64,000 nucleotides of DNA from Clarkia xantiana subsp. parviflora (taxonomy: Eukaryota > Streptophyta > Magnoliopsida > Myrtales > Onagraceae). This document shows positions 35,096 through 47,160 of this stretch, piece after piece. Position numbers and translations under genes: made by a program. The notes beneath the pieces are model-generated. The model did not search any database and was not told the origin of the DNA. It saw nothing but the letters and a program-made list of their open reading frames with translations. Location of the stretch: positions 38,039,105 through 38,103,104 of the forward strand of contig JAPTYO010000004.1 of the NCBI GenBank assembly GCA_036873135.1, written 5' to 3'. Positions within the stretch are counted from its first letter, which is position 1. The number at the start of each line of letters is the position of its first letter.

Positions 35096-36610
35096 ATACT
35101 CTTTTAATTATTGTTTGTGTTTATGTTATGTATTAATTATATAGATGATAAATTATAAATATTTATGAGCTAATTCTGGTTATTTTTCAACGATTTTTTA
35201 AACATTATTTACTATTTATTTATCAAGTGAAAAATGTAATGCACAAAAATATCCATAATTTTTTTTTTATTTAAAAAAAAATCTATCTAAATAAAAATAT
35301 ACCTCCTTCTCGTTGCCATACTATCGAGCACAATCAATTTAGCGTAGCCAATATGCAGTTTAATCAACATAAATTAATTTAAAGTAAAATTGTCATCTTT
35401 CGATTATGCTATAAAATTATTTACCTTAACGATTACAGTGAGGGTATCATAAATGAGGATGTGATCGACATTCCGGGTGCCGAGACGATTGTAGGGGTCT
35501 TAGTCCTAGTATTCTGCTCGAAGAAGCAATTTTCATTCGACATTGTGTTGATTTTTTAGATCGATGTAACCGAATACTGAGATTAAAAATCATTTTAGCA
35601 GTGAAATGAACAAAACCAAAGAAGACAACGGAGATGAAAATTCATGGACGGAGAATTTAAATAATTAATATGGATTAGTAACAGCTGGAGGATAAGAATT
35701 GGTAGGTTTTATCAAAACATATTTACTTTCAGTTTCCAAATATTTTCATTTTTTTTATTATATTACTATGATATCTTACTCGCACTCTACTTAAGAAATA
35801 GTAATAATTCATCATTTATTTTATTTTATTACAATATGTAGTACCATAAGTTTGAACATTGAAAACATATGATATATTGCCAATTGATGTTGGTGTAATT
35901 CAAACATTAGAAGAAAAAAAATTAGGGTGTATTTGATAATTTTAAAAGCATAAGCTTACTTTTGATAATCTTAAAAATGGCTATATTATAGTTAGTTTTA
36001 GAAAATAATTAAAAAGGTGACAAAATAGGTGGAAAAAAGAGGTTGTTTCAATGAAAGTAAACATTCATGAAATTTTTCTTAAAAAGTATTTAAATTTAAG
36101 GAGGCAATGCACATTTTATTCTTAAGAATTGGTATAAGAAATCTTTTGTTAAGTTAAAATTTTACATTTTTGCAAATTGATACCCTAATTGTTAACACTA
36201 TTTTAACTATATGTTGCACAAATTATTTTTGTAAAGCTCACAAAAACTATTATAATATGAATATGAAGAATGTGAATTAGTATACTAATTAAGATTAACT
36301 AATATACATGTAGAAAAAAATTAGATTAAAGAATTGAATGAAAAATAGTAATGTGTAACATATTAAGAAGTTACAAAACGAATTACTAACCAATCAAAAT
36401 GCTTGTTGGTGACATGACAAAAATCTAGGCTATTAGCCAAAATTGCATCTCAATTATATTACATATAGATTTTTACAAATGATATCCTAATTGTTAACAC
36501 TATTTTAACTACATGTTGCACAAATTATTTTTGTATAGCTCACAAAAACTACATGGCAAAAATCTAAGCTAGTTGCCAAAATTGGATCTCAATTATATTA
36601 TATATATATA
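35096..36610. other. AT-rich DNA, probable Helitron body, no gene
   Basis: No Rep/helicase or other coding motif. The right third contains the duplicated blocks described for 36165-36605. Confidence 0.4.
36165..36605. repeat. duplicated ~90-bp and ~55-bp blocks
   Basis: The block ccctaattgttaacactat...gctcacaaaaact occurs at about 36181-36251 and again at 36487-36551. The block tggcaaaaatctaagct...ggatctcaattatatta occurs at about 36416-36462 and 36554-36601. They look like repeated ends of related Helitron or MITE copies. Confidence 0.55.
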
Positions 36611-36640
36611 CTAGCTATTTATCCCGCACATTGTGCGAGA
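36611..36640 (-). mobile_element. Helitron-like 3' terminus
   Basis: On the minus strand: a hairpin (complement of cccgcacattgtgcgag, 36623-36639), an eight-base spacer, CTAG (36611-36614), then T. The body extends rightward. The 5' end is not found. Confidence 0.5.
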
Positions 36641-38524
36641 TTCAATAATTTCTGCAATAGTTATGTTTTATTATGTTATTATATATGTAGATGACGTTTT
36701 TTAAATGTATATTTCAATGTTCATAATGTTACTATTGAGAAATCGACTTGAGTTAAATCGACTTTATTTTAGTCGAACCAAAAAATATAAGTATTACTGA
36801 TACTAACCATCACATAAAATAACTGCATATATACTTGGAATAACTCAACAATTTAAGTATTTCTAGTATTCCAAAAGCGATAATAATACAACTGATTATT
36901 ATAAAACGAAGTTGTAGTTCATCCCAATGAAGACAAAATGCATAAATAGCATGCCATATAACAATTATGTACACAGAAATTCGAGCATATGATCTCATTC
37001 ACGTACTGTGAGGCTTGAAGTCATTTTCTTGGTCATGTGCCTATGAAAGCTGCATCTTCCATTTGGTTTGGTTGGCTTCTTAGTTCACAATGAGCATCGA
37101 AGGTTCCTTCAAGCACCTCGCCACTTGTTTCCTTAAACACCCCTTCACCGCGTTGCATTTGTATTATCACAAATAAAACCCCACTTACAATTAAATTGCA
37201 GTTAGTTTTGACAATTTTGTGACTTATGTATGATTTTGTTTTGTTCTTTTGTCATCAACTATAAAGTGTTCCAATCCACCATTGTTTTTGGACCTAGATA
37301 GCATTGTTAAGTCCACTAACCCATTTAAACAGTTAAAAAAGCTTTTGGCCAAAAAAAAAAACAGTTAAAAAAGCTAACGTTCAGTAACAAAAACAATCTT
37401 TGAAGATCACTGCTATCTAAATCTTGAATGAAAAATTCTCAAACACCTACTGGTTGAGGGATTCATCTAACACCAAAGCTTGGATGTCTGCATCAGTAAC
37501 TCTCCGGTGCATCATCATTTATCATCGTTAAAAAATGCAAATTATATCAAATAGTAAAAAAGTTTGGTTTTGAAACATTTTTCTATTCAGCTACTGCTTT
37601 CAATTGCTAGAATACCTTCTCAAGCTACTCAACATTCACAATTGATAATATGAAAGACTTTAACTGAAGTCATTTTTTTATATCCACCACACCTGTTATT
37701 ACATAACATCAGTTATAACAACCCATAAGCACAACAGAGAAATACTCACGTGATACAACAGAGAAATACTCATTTCCAGAAGCATAGCTGAAACTAATAC
37801 ATTCTCATTTCAACTTAGGGACATGTATACAGATATTGTGTAATGTTATATGTTAATTTACTGAGATGTGTATATATAATAGATAGATACCATTTTATCA
37901 TCGTCTCTACTAAGATATATTCTAATTCGTATTTCATTTTTATTTTGTGTAGAGTAAATGAGAATGCTAATGGGTAAACACTAAACAATGACTCTCTAGG
38001 TTAAGCTGGTGCAAAAATAAGACTATTGAATGTTTGGAAAGTTTGAAAGGGCAACTACCTTTGACAAATCACACTCTTCTTGAAAACTTTTGTAGTACAC
38101 GAAGAAATAGATTTAAGGTCATGTATCTTCCTTTCACATCTAAAGTAAACATAAAAGACCAGTGTAATAAGAATCTGAAAGAAAAGATAACATCACCATG
38201 TAGTAAGAGTAATTATAATATTATGCAGAAATCATCGAGAATTATTTTCAATTTAAGCATAAGATAATGATGATCACAAAATACCTCTGATTGGGGTAGG
38301 GTAGTGAAACCACAATCATTTCTTTCGTCTAGTAGGCATCCACCTATCAAGTTTTGTGCTTCTTCTCTAATTAAAACTAAGATAGCTAGTTGTTTCCTGT
38401 CAAGGTTGAGTTTCCATTGATTACAAAGTAGAACCAATATAAGAAAGACCATTATATTCATTAGCTTCAAGGGCTAGAACTAGATTGCATCAAAAGTGCA
38501 CTTCAATCAATTCAGGAAAAAAAA
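36641..38524. other. AT-rich spacer without a recognisable gene
   Basis: No credible coding region. A block aacccataagcacaacag followed by aaatactcac occurs at 37718 and again at 39730, on the other side of foldback element 3. Confidence 0.4.
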
Positions 38525-39610
38525 GGGTTACTAACCTATGAAATGTCTGAAATTTGACCAATGTTAACCGGAGAGGTCTGAATTTTCAAAAGTTAATATG
38601 GAAGGTCTGCATTTTCAACTTTGTTGATATTTAGTTTTTCGTCCATTTTTAGGGTTAAATTTAACAGAATTGTCTGAAATGACACTTTTGCCCCTTTGAA
38701 TATTTTGTGTTATTTAATACCTCGTTTGAGGAAATGTGAAATGACAAAATTACCCCTGAAGTCAAATTAAGAATTAAGTCCCTATTTTTTATTTTGTTTA
38801 ATTTAGTCCTCAAATTTATATTCTTAAGTTTTGATTTTTACAATTGAGTCCCTATTGTTTTCTCCGTCACCGCACAAGTCCACCGGCCACCACCCGAGGC
38901 CACCCGATCACCACCCAAATCGTGGCAGGCTAGCCCCAAATCGTGGCCGGCCAACCCCAATCGTGGGCGGCCAGCCACAATCAGGGCCGGCCAGCCACAA
39001 TCGGGGTCAGCCAGCCCCAATCGGGGCCGGCAGCCACCGATTGGGGCTGGCCACCACCCCAATCGGGGCTAGGGGGTTCCAGATCTGGGCCCCTTGGCTT
39101 CGATTGAGCCACAGAGGGCTCGGTCGGAGCCCTCTGTGGCCCCGATTGGGGTGGAGGCCACCACCAATTGGTGTGGTGGCCTGCCCCAATTGGTGGCTGC
39201 CGGCCTTGATTGGGGCTGACCTGCCCCAATCGGTGGCTGCCGGCCCCGATTGGGGCTTGCTGACCACGATTGGTTGGTCGTCGTCGGCCTTGGGTGGTGG
39301 TCGGCGGCCGCGGGTGGAGGCCGACCACGATTGGGGTATTTTCGTCTTTTCTTTTCAAGCATGTGAGAGGGGGGCAATTTCGTCTTTTCATTTTCAAGCA
39401 TGTGAGGTGCACACTTTGATAGAATGGCATTTCTGGGATTCAATTTTATTTCCAGTCACATGCCAAGCACGTGACCAATTTTTGTCAATTTTAACGGAAA
39501 AAATTAACGGAGACCTCTTATATCCATAAAGTTGAAGCTTCAGACCTTCCATATTAACTTTTGAATTCAGACCTCTCCGGTTAACATGGGTCAAATTTCA
39601 GACCTTTTAA
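38525..39610. mobile_element. Mutator-like foldback element 3
   Basis: The left end gggttactaacctatg and its inner motifs (aggtctgaa, gttaaccggagaggtctgaa, aaaagttaatatgg) recur inverted at about 39520-39610. The outermost ~15 bp of the right end are replaced by an A run, so no duplication can be read. The 500-bp core is a GC-rich inverted array of ccccaatcggggc and its relatives. A 232-codon frame through the core (38831-39529) is a repeat translation. About 1.09 kb, non-autonomous. Confidence 0.7.
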
Positions 39611-39832
39611 AAAAAAAAAAACCAGTGCAGTTATACTTTGAGTTTTAGGTAATTTCACTTCATGCATAATTTAGCTCAAAACTCAAGTCACAACAAATTC
39701 CTAATTTCTAGATGCCAATCAGTGAAAATTAACAACCCATAAGCACAACAGAAAAATACTCACTTGATATAGCATTGTTGGAATCCGTGTTTCGTAAGGC
39801 TCATTCAATGTAATCACCCCTCGGACACCAAT

Positions 39833-40155
39833 TGTTGGATTACGGGGACGTAATACTACGAAATGATAAACGTGTACTTGTAAGTAATCTAATTACGCAG
39901 CGGAATAATGTACACATACCTCAATAGCTTTCCTACCCAAGAACGTTGTGGAGGGAGTTCTGATCCTCCGGTCGGAACCCGTACAAGTTCTTCGTGAGAA
40001 GAAGTCCTACGCGATATAAGCTCCACAACAAATACTCTGATCGGTTCTTCAACGGGGACAGAACCTCGGATTGAATGCTCGGAAGCAATTTGGCACACCA
40101 ATGGTGGTGTTAGGGGTTCGACCGAAATATGCTTGTAGAGAGAAAGGTTACCACC
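39833..40155 (-). repeat. LTR fragment related to the LTR at 51351-51900
   Basis: It shares tgttggattacgggg, aattacgcagcg, gatcctccggtcgg and the ordered blocks between them with the LTR at 51351. It stops exactly where gypsy element A begins. The outer 230 bp of the LTR do not reappear on the other side of gypsy A, so this piece was probably truncated before or during that insertion. Confidence 0.6.
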
Positions 40156-40822
40156 TGTTAAGTCCGCTTCCACTTGGGTAGCTTCGGGCTTCTTTTTCAC
40201 GAACGAGCACAGGATGTGTGTATAAGCGGGAAGGCCGCGATCCTTGAAACACAATCCTTGAACTAATCTTCAAGTCCTCGACCTCGAACTCTCGAACTTC
40301 GGATCCTACACGAGGGGCAGTAACCAACGTGGGAGAGGGGGGGAATGCTGGTTGGGCCATCTCCGACGCTCAAGTCAGAATTTTTAGAGAGAGAAAGCCT
40401 TTTAGAGAGAAGTCAGAGCATCCAAAGTCCAAAATGAGGGAGTTGTCCAGAATGGGAGACCTAGGCCCCTATTTATAGGGAACCTAAGGATCATGCCCTG
40501 TTTCAAACGGCTTGATGTCGGTATGAAGGAAGACGTATACCGTCAGCAAGGTGGACTATGCATGCACCGACTTCTTGCACTTGACAAAATAATCGGGATG
40601 AGCGTACGAAGAACATCGGTAATCCGGACCTACCCGGATTGTTTAGCAATCCGGGCCTTTGGATCGCCTTAGGGCAATCCGGAAGTCCTCCGGTCCGGGT
40701 ACTGCGCGTATTCCGGACCGTTTTAGACTTAGGTGTCCGCGGAAGAGTTATTTTACGGGTCTTGGGGTATTTTGCGAGGCCCGAAATGTAAATACGAACC
40801 CGAATTGGACAGATATCTAACA
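40156..40822 (-). repeat. 3' LTR of gypsy A
   Basis: 667 bp. Differs from the other LTR at perhaps 3-4 percent of positions by eye. It is upstream of the plus-strand antisense gene and could supply promoter elements for it. Confidence 0.88.
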
Positions 40823-42339
40823 CTTTCCCCCGAGTCAAGTAGCGGTTCAAAACCCATACTTGACTCTTTTTAAGATAAGATATTCGTCCAATTTAGGTAC
40901 GGTACTGACCTCAGGGGTGGCCTGTTTGTCGATTCGAGTGTAGGGATCATAAATTTGACCAACTTCAACTTTCCGCCGTACGTACGTGATCTGTTTATAG
41001 GGTTAACGTAGCGGACAATATACATAGAACAATATGCAATTATATTCGTAATATCACGTAATGAGCGAAATAAAGATTTATACAACGTGATAACATCATG
41101 GCACATGAAGTAAGCATATAACATGTTGCCAACATAGTAAACGGATGACATAATCATGCAATAAGCAAAACACTTAGAATAATATGAAAGGGAAGAGCAT
41201 GTATGTAATCATGAAGCATGATGAAAACATAGAAATGATGCAAGAATGTAGAATGATGTAAACATTTAATGCATACTTAGATCATAAAAATAATCACACA
41301 ACAACCATGAGATAGCATCATGTACGTATAAGAATAATAACATGCGTAATGATCTACGAAGCGCGTCATGCAACACTAGGGAGCATGTATGTAAAACAAG
41401 CATAGAAGAGGTGTAAGTATGCTTGCACATGATACTAAGGACTTGTGGGAAGATAGATATTGGTTTAGTCATTAGCACATGGTGTAGGCACTATTAATGA
41501 GAATTAGGAGAGAGAATACACATTATCTTACATCCTTTATAGATAAATCCCCAAGAAGCTCTCCATTTTTGATGAAGAAGGAATTCATGAAGGTGTGAAT
41601 TTGGGGTAGTAACATCATATTTGACATCGATCAAGATCGAATCCGGGCAAGGAGGAGGCCAAGGAGGCGCGTGTAGAAGAGAGGACGGCGCGTGAGGTCA
41701 CCGTGGCGGCGCGTGATTTTGCAATGGCGGCGCGTGGGTCTTCAGGTGAGGGTTAGTAGCAATTTGAACCTTCTTCGTGTCGGTGAGTCCAATTTCGTAC
41801 ATGGCTGGACCTTTCGTGACTTTGTTTGGCCTTGATTTAGTCTTGAAATCACCATGTACCTAGTTATATTACCATGCATACAGGTTGTTTGATAAAATGC
41901 ATTAGAATACTCAGGTTGTTTGATAAAATGCATTAGAATACTTAGCCCCAAATCGGCCAAAATTTTTCTAAGTGCCGAAAATTTTAGAAAAGTGTAAATG
42001 AATACTTATGCATAGTGTTCATTGCCGACATGTTGTTCCATGCCTTAATCGTTGTTTTAGTATGCTCGATGTTGACGATCGGTAGTTGTACGTACATGGC
42101 CGTTAATGGTTGTATATTGGTAATGATAGCTTAGGCAATGTACGTTGAGCATCATGTATAGACTGTCGGTCATTGTCTGCAAACATGTTAAAAATACTTA
42201 GAAAATATTTTAACAATATTTAATGCTTGTTACCATAGATATCGTCGCATGAGCTTTGTCGATAAGCATCGCAGGAATGCTTAGGAGGTATTGTGTAGAA
42301 GTTGATAATAGCTACTTGATGCACACAATTCATCATTGT
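40823..42339. other. gypsy A region between the 3' LTR and the minisatellite
   Basis: No protein motifs. It contains a gcgcgtg-rich stretch (41665-41735) and a perfect 31-bp tandem duplication (caggttgtttgataaaatgc..., 41881-41942). It is part of the upstream region of the antisense gene. Confidence 0.5.
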
Positions 42340-42860
42340 CGACATGTATGTACGTACATGGAAATACTTAGAAAATATTCTCCCCTTGTCGACATGTATG
42401 TACATACATGGAAACACTTAGAATATATTCTCCCCTTGTCGAAATGTATGTACGTACATGGAAACACTTAGAAAATATTCTTCACTTGTCGACATGCATC
42501 CTTGTCAACATGTATGTACATACATGGAAATACTTAGAAAATATTCTTCACTTGTCGACATGCATCCTTGTCGACATGCAGGTAAATACATGGAAACACT
42601 TAGGAAATATTCTTCACTTGTCGACATGCATCCTTGTCGACATGTATGTTCGTACATGGAAATACTTAGAAAATATTCTTCACTTGTCGACATGCATCCT
42701 TGTCGACATGTAGGTACATACATGGAAACAGTTAGGAAATATTCTTCACTTGTCGACATGCATCCTTGTCGACATGTATGTACGTACATGGAAATACTTA
42801 GAAAATATTCTTCACTTGTCGACATGCATCCTTGTCGACATGTATGTACATACATAATTC
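42340..42860 (+). repeat. 66-bp minisatellite upstream of the antisense gene
   Basis: The phrase ttcacttgtcgacatgcatc recurs at 42481, 42547, 42613, 42679, 42745 and 42811, an exact 66-bp period, preceded by shorter ~50-bp variants. Each unit contains palindromes (tgtatgtacatacatg and tcgacatgcatccttgtcga). Because 66 is divisible by three, open frames run through it on both strands, but they are not genes. It ends about 90 bp before the antisense gene's ATG. Confidence 0.88.
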
Positions 42861-42950
42861 TCGCATACTGACTGATTTGTTGTTTGTAATTTTCAGGATT
42901 CCGAGTTACGCAGTCTTCTTTTCAGAGTTAGTCTTCTTGCCGCGGTTACT

Positions 42951-45278
42951 ATGAGTAAGTCTTCTATCCCCGTTCCACGAGTGACATTATGTTCAGATGT
43001 CGGTGACGAGCCTGGAATCAACACAGTTGAGTCTCTTAAGGATACAACGAGGAATGTGAGTTACTTCTTCAACTATATTGACGAAGATATGTTTGAGTTG
43101 AACGCGACTTTTTGTGGACTTGATCCTTCTTTGGAAGGTGTTCTTCCTTATGACGTGCTGCCAGACTCCGAAAAAGGGCAAGTTACTATTCCTCCAAGTG
43201 ATCTGTCCGCAGTTTATACCTCGCAGATTAAGGAAGGCCTGCGTTTTCCCTATTGTCCTGACTTTGTGGACCTTTGTCGCTATTACCGGATATCACCCTT
43301 GAGTCTATCTCCTGCTGGCCTCCGTGTATGGAGCTGTTTTCAAGTTTTTTTTCACAGGCAATCTTGGCACTATTCTACCACCCTTTTCCGATGCTTCTAT
43401 CAACTGATGTGCCCAGATGCGACGGGGTTATGTGGAATGAAGATGCGTTGGCCAAACTTGCAAGATAAGGGTTTCAAGAAGCTTGGTCTTGGAGATGCCG
43501 AGTGGGATCACAAACAACGTCTAGCCGCCCCGGCTGATCGTTCTGGTTCTCATTGGCGACATCATTACTTCTTCGTATGTGATGTCTGGACTATTTGGGA
43601 TGTTGAGAGTGTGGAGAAAGCTGATCCTGCTCCTATTTTTTCTGACCTTTCCTTGGATGATAGGGAGGCGGTGAAGAGTATTTTTCGATGTCAGCAGGAG
43701 CGCCGCTATCGTTGTCCATTACGTGCTTCAGATCAAGATTTGATTGATGTCGGGATTCATATACTTCCTTCTGAAGATTTGGTATGTTGATACCTTTTAT
43801 AACCTGTACTATGTTGCAATGTAGGTCGTATTGATGGAAAAAGCTCGTCTTTGCAGCCAGCTAATGATCGTGATAACCTGTCAGTTGGGCGTCGTGTTCG
43901 TAATATTGCCCCCACTATTCCTGAAGGCTCCGGACATGATCGTGGTAAAGGACCTAAGAGTGAGGCATCTTCTTGTATCTTCTCTTGACTTGTTGATTTT
44001 CCAAGTTTTGTTATAATCATGTTATCCTTGTTCTTTTAAGTAAATTCATACATGTGACCGAGCGCGTTGTTGCAGTGTCTGCCACTAGTGTTCTTCCCAA
44101 GAGATCTGCCACAGGGGCGTGTCCCTCGAGTGATCTGAAGCGCTCTAAACCAAGTGCGGCTATTCCAGCTCCTTCTTGCGATAAAGGGAAGAGAGTTGAG
44201 AGTTGCACGATAGCGCCTTCTGTCCCCCGGTCGAGGGACCGGCCGGAGGAGGAGCGTTCTTCCCGCCGAGGTATGCATTGTTCTATTTGACATTCTTCTT
44301 ATACTTAGTATATTTTGCTAATGTCCTCTTTGTTTTATGTTGTTCTTATTGTAGCGTTGCCACGTATTAAGCGTGATGACTTGATCCTTTCTGACGGGAT
44401 TGATGTTTCTGGAGAAAACTGGTCACCTTTCTCCGCTGGTAGTCTTCATTTTCCGAAGGACTCCAAACTTAGCACCCCAGGAGTTGGTGTGCGGGTGCTT
44501 CAAAGATGTGTTCCTCCTGGTGATCATGATGTCAAACCGTCTACCGATGAGGAGGCACAGGCATACGTTGAGAGCGGCTTAGCTAAATTTGCACCGGTAG
44601 ATCTTGTTCTAACTTTTTTGCCTTCCTGCTGTACACGTATGCTTCGGTGTTGTTGTTGATCATGATCGTCTTGTTTGTTGTACTTAGGCTATTTCAAGGA
44701 TGATGAACATGTCTTCCTTTGTGTTGGAGCTTGTGAGCGAGAGGAGGGCTGCTATCAAGAAGAGCAATACAGTTTCTCGCGAGCTTGCACAGTCCGAGGA
44801 GGAAGTGCAGAATTTGAACTCCAAGGTTGCTGATATTGAAACACGCATTTCTACTAGTCGCGTCCATGTTGAAAAACTTGAGGCCGAGATTGCTGCTATC
44901 AAGCAGCAAATTGCGGAGAACAACAGTGTTCATGATGTCGCGCTTGCTTCATTTCGTGATGAGGCACATAGAGCGGGTGTTGAGAAGGGACTGGCTGAAT
45001 ATCCTAATACCCCTGCTTATTCTGCTGCCGTTCTTGCCGCTGCTAAAGCGGATCTTGCACCTTTGGTTGATGAGTTTGCCAAAGATTATATTGGCAGAGT
45101 ACGCACACTTGCCCCCGGATTTCCGTTCGAAAAGCTAGGTCCTTATTCTTCTTTTGCTGTTAACCATATTGCGGATTTGCAACGTAAGGCAGCTGAAGCG
45201 GCTTCTATTGCTTTTACCTTTGGATATGATAATGCTGATGTTGAACTTGGTGTTGATTTCCTGGACATGCTGTCTTAG
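42951..45278 (+). CDS. antisense spliced gene of gypsy A ('putative gypsy type transposon' family), intact
   Basis: Exons 42951-43781, 43857-43959, 44076-44270, 44355-44596 and 44688-45278 have GT-AG introns of 75-116 nt, and the frame stays open to about 653 residues. Exon 1 carries the domain known in plants as putative gypsy type transposon (Transposase_28, from memory): GLRFPYCPDFVDLCRYYRI near residues 96-114, and HWRHHYFFV near 201-209. The middle exons are Ser/Lys/Arg-rich and probably disordered. The last exon has a heptad-type coiled coil (ERRAAIKKSNTVSREL to EAEIAAIKQQIAENN) and a conserved Ala-rich tail. A homologue lies antisense in gypsy B. Function unknown. The exon 2 donor could also be at 43945, which keeps the same phase. 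Confidence 0.75.
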
Positions 45279-46428
45279 TTCTTTGAAGATGATGATATGT
45301 TTGAGGCTTTTGTCCAAACTTTTATTTGTACGTTTGCTTGTATGGTACTTCGTCCTTTGGACCTGCTTTTCAATAATAATAATCATGTGATAACTTGTTA
45401 GTAATATTTCATTCCTTGAGTTATCTATGCTGTCCGTATGCTTTGGTTTTGGAAGATAGGATAGATATCTTTAGATGATGAACATGATGTCCGTAGTTGC
45501 GACTGTATGTTGCGCATTGTTGAGTGTTATGAGCGCCCCTCTTGGTTAGATTCCAAGGCATGGCGAGATGCGTACACTAGGTACTTGTAGTGTTGTAAGT
45601 AGTAATGTACTTGGCACTCGGCACTTGACATGTAGCAGTGTCATTTTGACGAAGCAAGACTTAAGTTTATACCGTCTCTTAGTTCCACTCTAAGGTGACG
45701 TTGTTGCAAGATTCCTCTTGTTTATTTTGTTGTTTTTGCGTTAAATGCTAAAGAGCAAGATAACATTATACAAGACTCGACTTGTAAGTTTGATGAGTTT
45801 TGTACAAGGTTTGCTTTAAAAAGCGTATAACATGAAGCTATCCCTTTTCGGGCCTAAGTCTTCATGGTGTATGAACCCTTAAGAGAGTATCCATACTTTT
45901 AGTGTGTGGGGTTGTTGTCTATTAAGAGGATTTCCGCCACGATGGGGTGATCAATCCCATAATGCATTTGCCGCATCCTGTTTCTATTCAAGGAATGGCT
46001 ATGAACATGAGTATTTGCCCGAAGGATTTCACAACATGTCATTTTTTAGAAGTAAACGTGAGGTTTGCCCTCTTGGAAAGGATGTTGCAACATGTTACTT
46101 TTTGATAGATGTGAACATGGGTATTGTCTTTTCGAGGAGGATATTGCACCATGTCACTTTTTTTTAGAATAGGTTTTGGTTTTCTTCCAAGGCATTGCAT
46201 GTTGTTTTGTTTCTTGATGTTAATCCATAGTAGAATGCATAATGTAGAGATGTACCTACGAAAGTAGATTGACAATCATTAGATACTTGTTGTGTTTATA
46301 ATAGTTTTGCAGGAAGGCGTCTATTGACTGCTTCTTCCGAAATACTTCTAATTCAAAAGCATGATCTGCACTTATATTCCTAAGGGTGCACTGAAAAAGA
46401 TAGATCAGAAGTGGAAAGTCTATCTCCC
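45279..46428. other. gypsy A non-coding segment between the antisense gene and the gag-like piece
   Basis: Likely the 3' untranslated region of the plus-strand gene, then spacer with short repeats (acatgtcactttttt-like blocks at 46038, 46090 and 46150). No RT or integrase motif. Confidence 0.5.
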
Positions 46429-47160
46429 TCAAATATATCTTGGTGGCTGATGGGAACTGTTGTTTGCGACATAGCTTCCCAAAGCTCCATATGCAATGAA
46501 TTCTTCGATCTCCATCCTCAAAGTCAAACAGCCATTTGTATTGTGCCCCCAAGTTTGATGATATTGGCACCAATCTTCAATATCCCTGCCTAAGAAGGCG
46601 GTTTTACGGCTCAAGTAGTCTTGGAAGCTTGTTTTCCAGAAGCTTGGCGTATATCTCTTCCACCTCCGTGTTTAAGGGAGTGAAGATGTTAGCGTACTCC
46701 ATACTTGGGCCTTCTGGTTTCCTTGAAGTTTGATCTTCCAAACTTGCGTTGAGAAGTGTGCCCCATCTCAATTCCCGTTCACAAGAGATCGCACTCTCCA
46801 TCTTGTCTTTTAGGCATGCCATCGTCTTAGTTGTACGCCATCCAAATTCCCTTCCGAATAGCAAAAATGTTGGCGCGTTCATGTTCAGGAAAAATGCGTT
46901 GATGGCGTCCTTCTTGATTGCTCTTAGTGCAGTTGTATTTTGAACGAACCTTCGGAAGTAGGTCATGATGGATTCTTCTTCTCCTTGTCTGACATCAAGC
47001 ACACTCCGCTTAGGCGAATAAAGCATCCTGTCAAGTTCAGACCTTGGCGATAACTTTTCCTTCTTCCTTTTATCATCATCGTTTGAGGCAAACAACTTTC
47101 TCTTTGCACCAACTCCTACCATGACGATTGACACTTGTTTCATTTTCCTCAGGGCATTGA
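46429..47160 (-). pseudogene. second gag-like fragment downstream of the protease (gypsy A)
   Basis: Minus-strand frames give a capsid C-terminal signature (DVRQGEEESIMTYFRRFVQN, INAFFLNMNAPTFLLFG, TKTMACLKDKMESAI), then FTPLNTEVEEIYAKLLE, a stop or frame break, and a knuckle-like CQYHQTWGHNTNGC. This is the second half of a gypsy gag but not a copy of the gag at 47900-49525. It follows the protease, where RT should start, so it was brought in from another gypsy element by template switching or nested insertion. Confidence 0.7.

Noticed and set aside
38831..39529. 232-codon open frame, plus strand
   Set aside because: Gly/Pro/Arg-rich translation of the GC-rich inverted array in foldback element 3. 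Equally long frames exist on both strands and no domain is visible.
42340..42860. Possible CRISPR array
   Set aside because: The repeats are contiguous 66-bp units without unique spacers, the context is a plant retrotransposon, and no cas gene is present.
42408..42871. Open frames of 101-137 codons through the 66-bp repeats, both strands
   Set aside because: The period is divisible by three, so the absence of stops is automatic. No start context or composition of a real protein.
43782..43824. A 43-nt first intron for the antisense gene of gypsy A
   Set aside because: Too short for a plant intron, and it breaks the phase. The acceptor at 43855-43856 gives a 75-nt intron and keeps the frame.
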